From contig CAVSPW010000012.1 of the NCBI GenBank assembly GCA_963729935.1, positions 110,514 to 174,513 on the forward strand: 64,000 nucleotides of DNA, written 5' to 3'. Position numbers and translations under genes: made by a program. Every line of letters starts with the position of its first letter. The stretch's first letter is position 1. Below, in pieces: positions 17,206-24,744 of this stretch. The stretch comes from CAIKMD01 sp963729935. GTDB lineage: Bacteria > Pseudomonadota > Alphaproteobacteria > ATCC43930 > CGMCC-115725. The notes below the pieces were generated by a model, which was not told where the DNA came from, ran no database searches, and was given only the letters and a program-made list of their open reading frames with translations.

Positions 17206-18075
17206 TCAGGCGCGCGCTTCTTTCTTTTCGAGGATGCGCTTGTGCAGATTGCGCACGATCAGGCCTTTCAGCCGCTCCTCATGCGGGAACAGCCTCTGGC
17301 CCATCGGATAGGGATCCTACTTCGCCACCGCGATCGGCTCCTTGAGCGCATCCTCGGCACTGAACCCCCGATCGACGAAGCGCTCGACCAGGCCGACCCA
17401 ATTCTCGACGATCTGCGCTTGCTCCTTCAAATAGGCCTTCCCGCAAGGCTCGCCATGGCCCGGCACGATGACCTCGACATCGAGCGCATCGAGGCTATGG
17501 AGCGCCGCCAGCCATTCCCACGGATCGCATTCCTGCAGCCAGGTGCGGCATTTATGGAAGACGTTGTCGCCGGTGAAGACGACGCCTTCTTCGGGCACAT
17601 GGATCGAAGTCTGCGGCGCCGTGTGGCCCGGATGGTGCAGGATCTCGAAAGTATGATCGCCGACCTCGAGCGTCAGCTTGTCGGTAAAGGTCAGCTTCGG
17701 CGGGTTCGAGATCGGATAATCGGGATGGCCGAGCAGCCAAACGCTGTCGGGATCAGTCTGCTTCAGCCTTTCGCGCTTGTCCTCGATCGAGCCGGATTGC
17801 GTGAGATAGCGGTCGAAGCATTCCTGCAACTTCACCTGCCCCACCACCGTGACCTTGGGGAAATAGGCGTTGCCGGAAATGTGATCGCCATGCGGCTCTG
17901 TGTTGACGAGATAGCGGATGGGCGCCTTTTCCTCCATCTGCTCGCGCCAGCGCACCGCATCGATCGGCTGTTGCGGCGAATCGATCATCACATAGCCGTC
18001 CGAGGTCTCGACAAAGCTCGGATTGCAGCCCGGGAAATAGATTTCGGTGTAGGTGTGCTTGCCTACTCTGCGCAT
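17206..18075 (-). pseudogene. Metallo-beta-lactamase-fold hydrolase interrupted by an in-frame TAG
   Basis: Codons from ATG 18075 give a 252-residue metallo-beta-lactamase-fold protein with the metal motif EPHGDH, HHPGHTAP, FTGDNV and VPGHGEP. A TAG at 17317-17319 ends it after PIAVAK. The same frame continues as 36 sense codons beginning DPYPMGQRLFPHEERL and ending with TGA at 17206-17208, only 41 bases before the CoxL start. That tail looks like ordinary protein, and with it the gene spacing is normal for the operon. Either the tail was lost to a nonsense mutation, the base is a sequencing error, or the TAG is read through. The catalytic fold is complete without the tail, so the protein may still work. 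Start preceded by GGGAGG. Substrate unknown, possibly a lactone or thioester. Confidence 0.65.
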
Positions 18076-18167
18076 GGGACCTCCCGATTGCTTATCGCTT
18101 TGTTCGCCGCCGGCCATTTTCCGCGATCCGACCGCCAGGCACAAGGCCGGGACCGGAGGCGCGGTCC

Positions 18168-18181
18168 TTGATCCAGATCAC
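18168..18181 (+). promoter_or_regulatory. FNR/FixK-type box and -10 upstream of chaB
   Basis: TTGATCCAGATCAC matches TTGAT-N4-ATCAA at 9 of 10 positions. TAGGCT at 18203-18208 puts the start near 18215, about 41 bp from the box centre, the spacing of class II FNR-type activation. Confidence 0.6.
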
Positions 18182-18244
18182 GCCGCAACCGGCTGACCTT
18201 GCTAGGCTTCACGCATCGGTCGGACCGAGAGAAGGGAGTCGGCG

Positions 18245-18463
18245 ATGCCCTACGCCGCGAATGAGGATCTGCCGCACCCGATCCGTGCGCATCTTCCCGC
18301 CCATGCCCAGGATATCTATCGGGGCGCGTTCAACTCCGCCTGGACGGGCTATCGCGACCGGCCGGCCAAAGAGCGCGAAGAAATCGCGCACCGGGTGGCT
18401 TGGGCCGCGGTGAAGCGCCGCTACCGCAAGGAGGGCGAGCAATGGGTTCCCATCGCCCCTTGA
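18245..18463 (+). CDS. chaB: ChaB family protein
   Basis: The 72-residue protein matches ChaB: LPHPIRAHLPAHAQDIYRGA, FNSAWTGY and EEIAHRVAWAAVKRRYRK. ChaB was named for its place beside the E. coli cation antiporter ChaA, but its biochemical role is unclear. AGAAGGGAG precedes the ATG. It is the first gene after the catabolic cluster and the first in the window carrying an FNR/FixK-type box, so I place it in the low-oxygen island. Confidence 0.88.
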   Translation: MPYAANEDLPHPIRAHLPAHAQDIYRGAFNSAWTGYRDRPAKEREEIAHRVAWAAVKRRYRKEGEQWVPIAP

Positions 18464-18503
18464 AATGTCGCGGCTTCACGTTGCCCGCGGAAGCCCCGCG
18501 CGT

Positions 18504-18517
18504 TTGAGCCAGATCAA
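18504..18517 (+). promoter_or_regulatory. FNR/FixK-type box and -10 upstream of hsp20
   Basis: TTGAGCCAGATCAA matches the TTGAT-N4-ATCAA dyad at 9 of 10 positions. TAGAAT at 18539-18544 places the start near 18551, about 41 bp from the box centre. Confidence 0.65.
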
Positions 18518-18598
18518 GGTGAGCCCTCACGCGGCCGTTAGAATGCGGCGATCATTGATTTTCAAAAGCGCAACCCGAGCAAAGCGGAGGAGCTTGTC

Positions 18599-19108
18599 AT
18601 GGCTGTCACGACCAATCCCATCGAAGTGAAGAAGAGCACGCCGGCGCGGACGGCGGTCCCCGATTTGTGGGGCGCATTCCGCGGTGATATGGATCGCCTG
18701 TTCGATCGTTTCAGCACCGGTTTCGGACTGCCCTCATGGCCGCGTGCCTTCGATATCGAACCGGCTGCGACGTTTTCGGTGCCGGCGATCGACGTGGCGG
18801 AAACCGACAAGGCCTATACCGTCACCGCCGAACTGCCCGGGATGGACGAGAAGGACATCGACGTGTCCGTGACCGGCGATCTCCTCGTCATCAAGGGCGA
18901 GAAGAAGCAGGAAAAAGAAGAGAAGAACAAGAATTACTACCTCTCCGAACGGAGCTATGGCGCCTTCCAGCGCTCCTTCTCCCTCCCGGCCGGCATCGAC
19001 CGCGACAAGATCGCGGCGGAATTCGCCAAAGGCGTGCTGACGCTCACCCTGCCGAAATCGGCCGAAGCACAGCAACAGCAGAAGAAGATCGAGGTGAAGA
19101 AAGCCTGA
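18599..19108 (+). CDS. Small heat-shock protein, Hsp20/alpha-crystallin family
   Basis: The 169-residue protein has an N-terminal arm (to about 58) and an alpha-crystallin domain (about 60-155) with VPAIDVAETDKAYTVTAELP, DIDVSVTGDLLVIKGEKKQE and the closing AEFAKGVLTLTLPK motif. It acts as an ATP-independent holdase in the cytoplasm. GCGGAGGAGC precedes the ATG. Its promoter region has an FNR/FixK-type box rather than an evident heat-shock promoter. The Hsp20-type protein HspX (Acr) is likewise a hallmark of the mycobacterial hypoxia (DosR) regulon. Confidence 0.93.
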   Translation: MAVTTNPIEVKKSTPARTAVPDLWGAFRGDMDRLFDRFSTGFGLPSWPRAFDIEPAATFSVPAIDVAETDKAYTVTAELPGMDEKDIDVSVTGDLLVIKGEKKQEKEEKNKNYYLSERSYGAFQRSFSLPAGIDRDKIAAEFAKGVLTLTLPKSAEAQQQQKKIEVKKA

Positions 19109-19124
19109 TTTTCGTTTGACGGGC

Positions 19125-19156
19125 CCGTATCCCGGCGCGCAAGCGCCGGGATACGG
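19125..19156. terminator. Strong bidirectional hairpin between hsp20 and fixL
   Basis: A perfect 14-bp stem (core GTATCCCGGCGC / GCGCCGGGATAC) closes a GCAA tetraloop in the 53-bp gap between two convergent genes. There is no long T-run on the plus side. It is positioned to stop transcripts from both directions. Confidence 0.7.
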
Positions 19157-19161
19157 AGTTC

Positions 19162-20691
19162 TCATTCGGGGGTTTCGACGTGCTCTTCCTCGCTCTGCCC
19201 GGTGGGGACGGAGAAAGCGAAGATCGTGCCGCTATCCGGGCTCGGGACGGCCCAAATTCGTCCGCCATGCGCTTCGATGATCGAACGGCAGATCGACAAT
19301 CCAATACCCATGCCGGTCGTCTTGGTCGTGAGGAAGGGCTCGAACAGCCTCGCGGCCACTTCGGGCGACATTCCCATGCCGGTATCGGTGACGCGCACCA
19401 CCGCCTCACGATCCTGATCCTCGGTCTCGATCGTCAAGACACGGCGCGGCGACTGCGCCATCGCCTCGACGGCGTTGCGCACGAGGTTCAGGACCACCTG
19501 CTGGATCTGGACCTTATCGATATGCGCGGCCGGCATCGCCGGATCGAGATTGACGTGCGAAATCACCCCCGCGGTCTTCACCCCGACAAGCGCCAGGGCG
19601 AGCGCTTCCTGGACCACGGCGTTGAGGTTTTCCCGCTGCCGCTCGGGCTCGTGCTTGCGCACGAAGTCGCGCAGGCGGCGGATGATCTGTCCGGCGCGGT
19701 CGGCCTGCGCGACCGCCTTGTCGAGCGCCTCATCGACCCGCGGCGAGACGGCGCCCGCTTGATTCTGCAGCAACCGGCGCGAAGCCTGCAAATAGTTGAC
19801 GATCGCCGTGAGCGGCTGGTTGAGCTCATGGGCGAGCGTCGATCCCATCTGGGTCATCTCGCTCACGCGCGCGAAATGGCTCAATTCCGCCTGCAAGGTC
19901 GCGAGCTCGCGTTCGGCGTTCTTGCGCGACGTCAGGTCGCGGACGAATCCGGTGAAGATCTTTCGGCCCTCGAGCGTCACCTCGCCGACGGAAAGTTCGA
20001 TCGGGAAGCTCGAGCCGTCCTTGCGCAGTCCGCTGACGACCCGGCCGATGCCGATGATCCGGCGCTCGCCGGTCGAGATGTAGCGGGCGAGATACCCGTC
20101 ATGACGTTCGTGGTAGGGCGACGGCATCAGAATCTTCACGTTCTGGCCAATCACCTCGCTCGCGCTATAGCCGAACATGCGCTCGGCCGAAGGGCTGAAT
20201 GCCTCGATGAGCCCGCGCTCGTCGATCACCACCATCGCGTCGGGAATGGTCTCGAGGACGGTGCGGAACCGCGCCTCGCCATCCTGCTGCGCTTTGACCG
20301 CGGCGCGCTCGGGACGCAAATCCTGGACGACCGAAAGGCGATGAACGCCGCCCATATCGACGAGCGAGGACGTCACCCGCACCGGGATCGGCGTTCCGGT
20401 CCGATGCAAATACCGCTTGTCGATCGAATAGTTGGGGATATCGCCGGCCCAAAGCTGCGCGCGTAGATGCTCGTCGCGCTCGACATCCTCGGGATGGGTG
20501 AGGTCGCGATCATTGCGCTGCAACAGCGCTTCGCGTTCGTAGCCCAGCATCGCGCAGAAGCTGCGATTGACCTCCACGATGTTTCCCTCGGCCGTCGCCC
20601 AAGTGAGCCCGAGGCCGAGCTCTTCAAAAAGCTGCCGATATCGCTCGTCCACGATTTCGGCGCTCGGCGGATCGTCGGCTCGCTGGCTCAT
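19162..20691 (-). CDS. fixL: FixL-type heme-PAS oxygen-sensor histidine kinase
   Basis: The 509-residue protein has PAS-A (about 15-125), PAS-B (about 140-255) and a HisKA/HATPase kinase (about 270-500). PAS-B carries the FixL heme site: His197 in ERHDGYLARY and Arg217 in RIIGIGR, which match B. japonicum FixL His200 and Arg220 with a constant offset of three. The phospho-acceptor is His288 in LAHELNQP; N and G boxes are seen in LVRNAVEAM and GMGIGLSI. No membrane segment is visible, so it is cytoplasmic. Oxygen on the heme would switch the kinase off. The receiver gene at 20991 is divergent, 300 bp away. The many FNR/FixK-type boxes around it suggest the usual FixL-FixJ-FixK cascade, though fixK itself is not in the window. 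Confidence 0.92.
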   Translation of the reverse strand: MSQRADDPPSAEIVDERYRQLFEELGLGLTWATAEGNIVEVNRSFCAMLGYEREALLQRNDRDLTHPEDVERDEHLRAQLWAGDIPNYSIDKRYLHRTGTPIPVRVTSSLVDMGGVHRLSVVQDLRPERAAVKAQQDGEARFRTVLETIPDAMVVIDERGLIEAFSPSAERMFGYSASEVIGQNVKILMPSPYHERHDGYLARYISTGERRIIGIGRVVSGLRKDGSSFPIELSVGEVTLEGRKIFTGFVRDLTSRKNAERELATLQAELSHFARVSEMTQMGSTLAHELNQPLTAIVNYLQASRRLLQNQAGAVSPRVDEALDKAVAQADRAGQIIRRLRDFVRKHEPERQRENLNAVVQEALALALVGVKTAGVISHVNLDPAMPAAHIDKVQIQQVVLNLVRNAVEAMAQSPRRVLTIETEDQDREAVVRVTDTGMGMSPEVAARLFEPFLTTKTTGMGIGLSICRSIIEAHGGRIWAVPSPDSGTIFAFSVPTGQSEEEHVETPE

Positions 20692-20802
20692 AGCGTTTCG
20701 GCAGGGGGTGATCGTTCCCGTCCCGAAAGCTTCTTAGTACACGTGAACATGGCGGTCCACCTCCTCGCAAAGCCGTCGAGAAACCCCCTTGCGGTATCGA
20801 AT

Positions 20803-20816
20803 TTGCGCCAGATCAA
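20803..20816 (+). promoter_or_regulatory. FNR/FixK-type box upstream of the FixJ-like receiver gene
   Basis: TTGCGCCAGATCAA keeps a perfect right half-site and 3 of 5 bases on the left. TATGTT at 20838-20843 lies at class II distance in the plus direction. No good -10 is seen toward fixL. The 299-bp gap (20692-20990) otherwise holds only a 22-codon open frame (20910-20978) that I do not trust. Confidence 0.5.
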
Positions 20817-20990
20817 GGATGGAAAGGCATCGCTTGGTATGTTTGTTTCAAGCTCGAGCCGTCGCTTGCGGAAACCGACGAGGCGCCAGGACCCGAGCCA
20901 AAGGCGCGCGATGAAAATGCAAAAGCCATGTTTGGAAGCCTTTCCCGACCGGCTCATGCCGGGCGGTATCGCGCATTGAGGAGACCGGCC

Positions 20991-21374
20991 GTGACAAGCG
21001 AGGCGCCGATCATCTTCATCGTCGACGATGACGAGGCGGTGCGGGATTCGCTGAAATTCCTGCTTGAGAGCTATGGGTGCCACGTCGAGGATTACAGCAC
21101 GACGCGGGATTTCCTCCGCGGTTTCAGGCCGCGCGAAAAGCAATGCCTCGTGCTCGATCACCATCTTCCGGGGGAGACCGGCCTCGATTTCCTCGAATCG
21201 ATCGACGGCGCGAGCCTGCGGATCCCGACGATCGTCCTGAGCGGTGGCGGCGATCGCAGCCTCGCCGAGCGCGCCTTGAAGGCCGGGGTCATCGCCTATT
21301 TCCATAAGCCGCTCGACAACGCCGTGCTTCTGGCAACCATCTTCAAGGCGATGGACATCGCGCCGCCGTGTTGA
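20991..21374 (+). CDS. Receiver-only response regulator, FixJ-like
   Basis: The 127-residue protein is a single receiver domain with the acid pair in IVDDDE (Asp12-13), phospho-acceptor Asp56 in LVLDHHLPGETG, Ser84 and Lys106 in FHKPLD. FixJ-like sequence around VDDDEAVRDSLKFLLESYG suggests that it derives from FixJ, but the LuxR-type DNA-binding domain is absent: the protein ends after MDIAPPC. It may relay or drain phosphate from FixL. GTG 20991 follows GAGGAG. An upstream ATG would only add 21 poorly supported residues. Confidence 0.85.
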   Translation: MTSEAPIIFIVDDDEAVRDSLKFLLESYGCHVEDYSTTRDFLRGFRPREKQCLVLDHHLPGETGLDFLESIDGASLRIPTIVLSGGGDRSLAERALKAGVIAYFHKPLDNAVLLATIFKAMDIAPPC

Positions 21375-21463
21375 ACTGACCGGATCTCGGGCGCCGGGCC
21401 TCAAGCCACATCGCAAGGGTGCTGCCGATCTCAAGACGCCACGCGTCCTGGCTCGCTTGCTTG

Positions 21464-23344
21464 CTAAGCGGCAACGGTCCGGCGGCGCGTCCTCTCCCAG
21501 AAAAAGAGCGACACGGCGAGGCACGCGCCGGCGAGGTTGACCCATCGCCCTTGTTCGGCCGCACCGACCGGCAAAAGCAGACAAAATCCGACGACGCCAT
21601 AGGCCACGCGCCACACGATATCGAGCGGCCGGACGGAATAGCCGAGCATGGCGGCGGAGACGAGCCACACGCCCAGGAGGGCGGTCGCGAAATCGATCGC
21701 GATCAGCAGCGGATTGCCAACGAGCAGAAGCGTGCCCGAAAAGACGAAGAAGAACGGGATCACGAAGACCGTCCATCCGAACCGCATCGCCGAATATCCC
21801 GTCCGCATGGGATCGGCGTGGGCGATGTTGGCCGCGGCGAACGCACCGATGGCGACCGGCGGCGTGATCATCGACAACATCCCGTAATACATGATGAACA
21901 TATGCGCGGCCATCGGCGCGATGTTCATCTGCACGAGGGCCGGCGCCACCAGCGTCGCGAGCAGGATGTACACGCCCACGGTCGGCATTCCCATACCCAG
22001 AATGATGGAGGCGATCGCCGCCAAAACGAGCAATGCGATCAGATTGCCGCCCGCGATATGCACGAGCGAAAGGGTGAAGCCGAATCCGACGCCTGAATAA
22101 TTGAGCGTCCCGATGATGATGCCGGCGGCCGCGCCGACCATGAAGAGGCTCAACACGGAGAGTGCCGTGTCGCGCATCATCGCGGCCAGATCCCGCAGAC
22201 CGATGCGCTTGCCCTGAAAGCCAAAGACGAGTGCGAGGACCATCAGTGCCACGGTCGCCGCCAGCGCGGCGGTTTCGGGCTCGTAGCCCAGCCAGAACAA
22301 CGTGATGATGAGCACCGCGAAGGGGATCGGAAAATACCATCCGTCCTTCAGCACCGTCGCCAATTTCGGAATCTCGGCCGCGTCGATCGGCAGAATGTTG
22401 CTGCGCGCGGCTTCGAGATCGGCCTGGATGAACAAGGCGGCGAAATAGAGGATCGACGGCAAGGTCGCCGCCAAGGCGACATCGACGTAAGGAACTTGCA
22501 GAAACTCGGCCATCAGGAACGCCGCCACCCCCATCACCGGCGGCATCAATTGGCCCCCGGTCGAGGCTGCGGCTTCGATCGCAGCCGCCACATGAGGCTT
22601 GAAACCCGCCCGCTTCATCAGCGGAATCGTGACGACGCCGACGGTGGCGACGTTGGCGACGACGCTGCCCGAGATCATGCCGAAGAGGGCAGAGCCCATG
22701 ATCGCGATCTTCGCCGGCCCGCCGCGGTACCGGCCCATCAACGCCACCGATATATCGGAAAAGAAGTTCGATCCGCCCGCCTTGAACAGCACATTGCCGA
22801 AAAAGACGAAGGCCATCACCACCGTGGTGATGATCTTCATCGGCACGCCGAGGATCGCCGTCGAGTCCCAGGCAATGTAGAAGGTCAGGCGGTCGAGCGG
22901 GATCGAGCGGCCGGCGAGATCGCCGGGCAAATCCGCGGCGAAGAGCGCAAGCACGAAAAAGGCCACGGTGAGGATCGGCAAGGCGAGGCCCGTCGTGCGG
23001 CGCAGCCCTTCGAGCACGAGGATTCCGATCACCGCGCCGGCAACGACGCCGTCCCAGCTCGGATTCGACACCAATTCCGACAAAGCCGGAAAGCGAAGCG
23101 TCATATACGCCGAGACCAGGAAGGAAGCGAGGGCGGCCAGCACGTCGTACCAGGGAATCGGGCCCCGGCGTTCCTTGCCGTTGGCCGCCACATGCAAGAA
23201 GAGCAAGGGCATGGCGATCGCCAGCAATCCGGCCAGATATTGTTCGGCGTAGAGCACGATCCCGACGCGCCGAAAGAGGTCGGCGGCCAAGGCGAGCACT
23301 CCCGCCGTCAGGGCGATGGCCATTACGTCGACGAGCTTTTTCAT
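21464..23344 (-). CDS. TRAP transporter fused permease (4TM + 12TM type)
   Basis: The 626-residue inner-membrane protein joins a DctQ-like N-terminal part (about 1-200) to a DctM-like large part (about 200-600), the standard form partnering with TAXI binding proteins. Glycine-rich core segments such as GSALFGMISGSVVANVATVG, GQLMPPVMGVAAF and GMGMPTVGVYILLA are typical of the sodium- or proton-driven channel. ATG 23344 (MKKLVDVMAI) is preferred; the frame is open 28 codons further. The TAXI binding protein is divergently encoded 392 bp away. Substrate probably a carboxylic acid. No FNR-type box seen. Confidence 0.9.
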   Translation of the reverse strand: MKKLVDVMAIALTAGVLALAADLFRRVGIVLYAEQYLAGLLAIAMPLLFLHVAANGKERRGPIPWYDVLAALASFLVSAYMTLRFPALSELVSNPSWDGVVAGAVIGILVLEGLRRTTGLALPILTVAFFVLALFAADLPGDLAGRSIPLDRLTFYIAWDSTAILGVPMKIITTVVMAFVFFGNVLFKAGGSNFFSDISVALMGRYRGGPAKIAIMGSALFGMISGSVVANVATVGVVTIPLMKRAGFKPHVAAAIEAAASTGGQLMPPVMGVAAFLMAEFLQVPYVDVALAATLPSILYFAALFIQADLEAARSNILPIDAAEIPKLATVLKDGWYFPIPFAVLIITLFWLGYEPETAALAATVALMVLALVFGFQGKRIGLRDLAAMMRDTALSVLSLFMVGAAAGIIIGTLNYSGVGFGFTLSLVHIAGGNLIALLVLAAIASIILGMGMPTVGVYILLATLVAPALVQMNIAPMAAHMFIMYYGMLSMITPPVAIGAFAAANIAHADPMRTGYSAMRFGWTVFVIPFFFVFSGTLLLVGNPLLIAIDFATALLGVWLVSAAMLGYSVRPLDIVWRVAYGVVGFCLLLPVGAAEQGRWVNLAGACLAVSLFFWERTRRRTVAA

Positions 23345-23736
23345 TTTGGTCTTTCGTTGCGAGGGGAGTACGAGCATCCATGCGATCGACGAATTGCCAT
23401 CGCGCGCCTCACGGCAGATTCGTGGCACCGGTATCGGGTTGGCGTGATTTTACGGTGCGGGCGCCTCCCTCAGGGGCATTTTTTGATCGAACCCATCATA
23501 GCTTTGCCGCGCCGGCAGGTGAAGGCGTCTTCGGATCGATGAAAGAGCTTGGCAAGCGGCGCCGCCTCGATCGCCGCGGTCGCCATTCCGAGCCCGCCCG
23601 CTCCGTGACGCTTTCGTCTCGCGCAAGATTGCGATAGCTTCTGCTGCCGGCCGCGCGGCGCCAATGCTCGCGCCGCCGCGACGGACTCGGCGACCGACGC
23701 AACGATGTTCCGCCACAAACAGGGAGCGCCACGACC
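23345..23736. other. Gene-free 392-bp divergent intergenic region
   Basis: This gap separates the divergent TRAP permease and TAXI binding-protein genes and must hold both promoters. I see no confident -35/-10 pair, no FNR/FixK-type box and no convincing small gene in it. Confidence 0.6.
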
Positions 23737-24702
23737 ATGAACAGACCGCGACTCTTCGTCTCTCTTGCCATTGCAGCTGCGCTGATGGCGGCCGGCGCAG
23801 CGCAGGCCCAGATGGTGGGGATCGCCACCACGCCATCCGGCTCCTTCACCAACTCTTCGGGCGCGGCGATCGCCAAGGTCCTGATCGATCAAGCCAAGCT
23901 CAAGGCGGTGGTTCAGGCCCAGGCGAGCAACGGGCTCGACGCGGTCGAGAATGGCGCCGCGGAGTTCGGACTCTCGAATTCCTTCGATACGACCTTCTAT
24001 GCCGAGGGCGCGGAATATTACAAGGAGCAGGGCCCGCACAAGAATATCCGCTACGTCGCGTCGCTCGTGCCCTACCGCGTCGGCATGTTCGTGCGCGCGA
24101 GTTCCGACATCCATAAGATTGCCGACCTTAGGGGCAAGCGCGTCTCGAGCGGCTTCAACGCCCAGAAGACGATCGGAACCATCATCGCGGCGCATCTCGC
24201 GAATGGCGGCCTCACCTACAAGGACGTCGATCCGGTGCCCGCGCCGAACGTCGTGCGCGCGGCGGAGGATTTCAACAGCGGGAAGGTGGACGTGCTGTTC
24301 TTCGCGATCGGCTCGGCCGCGATCAAGCAGGCCGCCGCGACCGTCGGCGGCATCCGCGCCTTGCCGCTCGACGCCTCGCCCGAGGCGGTCGCGCGGATGC
24401 AGGCGGTCATGCCCGGATCCTACGTCGTGCGGGTCGAGCCGGCGGCTTCTCTCGACGGCATCAGCGAGCCGACCAATCTGGTGGCTTTCGACATGGTCCT
24501 CTACAGCTCGGCCAAGGTTCCCGAAGACGTGATCTACCGGGCGACCAAGGCGATCTACGAAAACAAGAAGGAGCTGGTCGAGACTTTTCGTCCCTTCGCG
24601 CAATTCGAGCCCAAGCACATGGCCGTGCCGGTCAAGGATGTGCCCTACCATCCCGGCGCACTCAAATTCTATAAAGAAGCCGGGCTCGCGCCGGGCTCTT
24701 GA
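23737..24702 (+). CDS. TAXI-family TRAP binding protein
   Basis: The 321-residue protein has a signal peptide (about 1-24, ending AAQAQ) and the TAXI fold: VGIATTPSGSFTNSSGAAIA, LRGKRVSSGFNAQKTIGTII and PEDVIYRATKAIYENKKEL. It would deliver a ligand to the fused permease at 21464. A class difference from the DctP protein at 61841 shows that the window has two unrelated TRAP systems. It converges on ftsH, with a hairpin in the short gap. Confidence 0.88.
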   Translation: MNRPRLFVSLAIAAALMAAGAAQAQMVGIATTPSGSFTNSSGAAIAKVLIDQAKLKAVVQAQASNGLDAVENGAAEFGLSNSFDTTFYAEGAEYYKEQGPHKNIRYVASLVPYRVGMFVRASSDIHKIADLRGKRVSSGFNAQKTIGTIIAAHLANGGLTYKDVDPVPAPNVVRAAEDFNSGKVDVLFFAIGSAAIKQAAATVGGIRALPLDASPEAVARMQAVMPGSYVVRVEPAASLDGISEPTNLVAFDMVLYSSAKVPEDVIYRATKAIYENKKELVETFRPFAQFEPKHMAVPVKDVPYHPGALKFYKEAGLAPGS

Positions 24703-24718
24703 GCCGACGCAAGCGAGG

Positions 24719-24744
24719 CGGCGGCACGCGCTATTGTGCCGCCG
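24719..24744 (+). terminator. Hairpin at the 3' ends of the TAXI gene and ftsH
   Basis: CGGCGGCAC and GTGCCGCCG form a 9-bp stem around an 8-base loop. It starts 16 bases after the TAXI gene stop and covers the ftsH stop codon. No T-run is present. Confidence 0.4.

Noticed and set aside
20910..20978. A 22-codon leader ORF (MKMQKPCLEAFPDRL...) before the FixJ-like gene
   Set aside because: No ribosome site, no sign of conservation or attenuation structure.
20688..23381. An 897-codon minus-strand frame overlapping the TRAP permease and FixJ-like genes
   Set aside because: Low-complexity Arg-rich translation; the true permease frame has membrane segments and family motifs.
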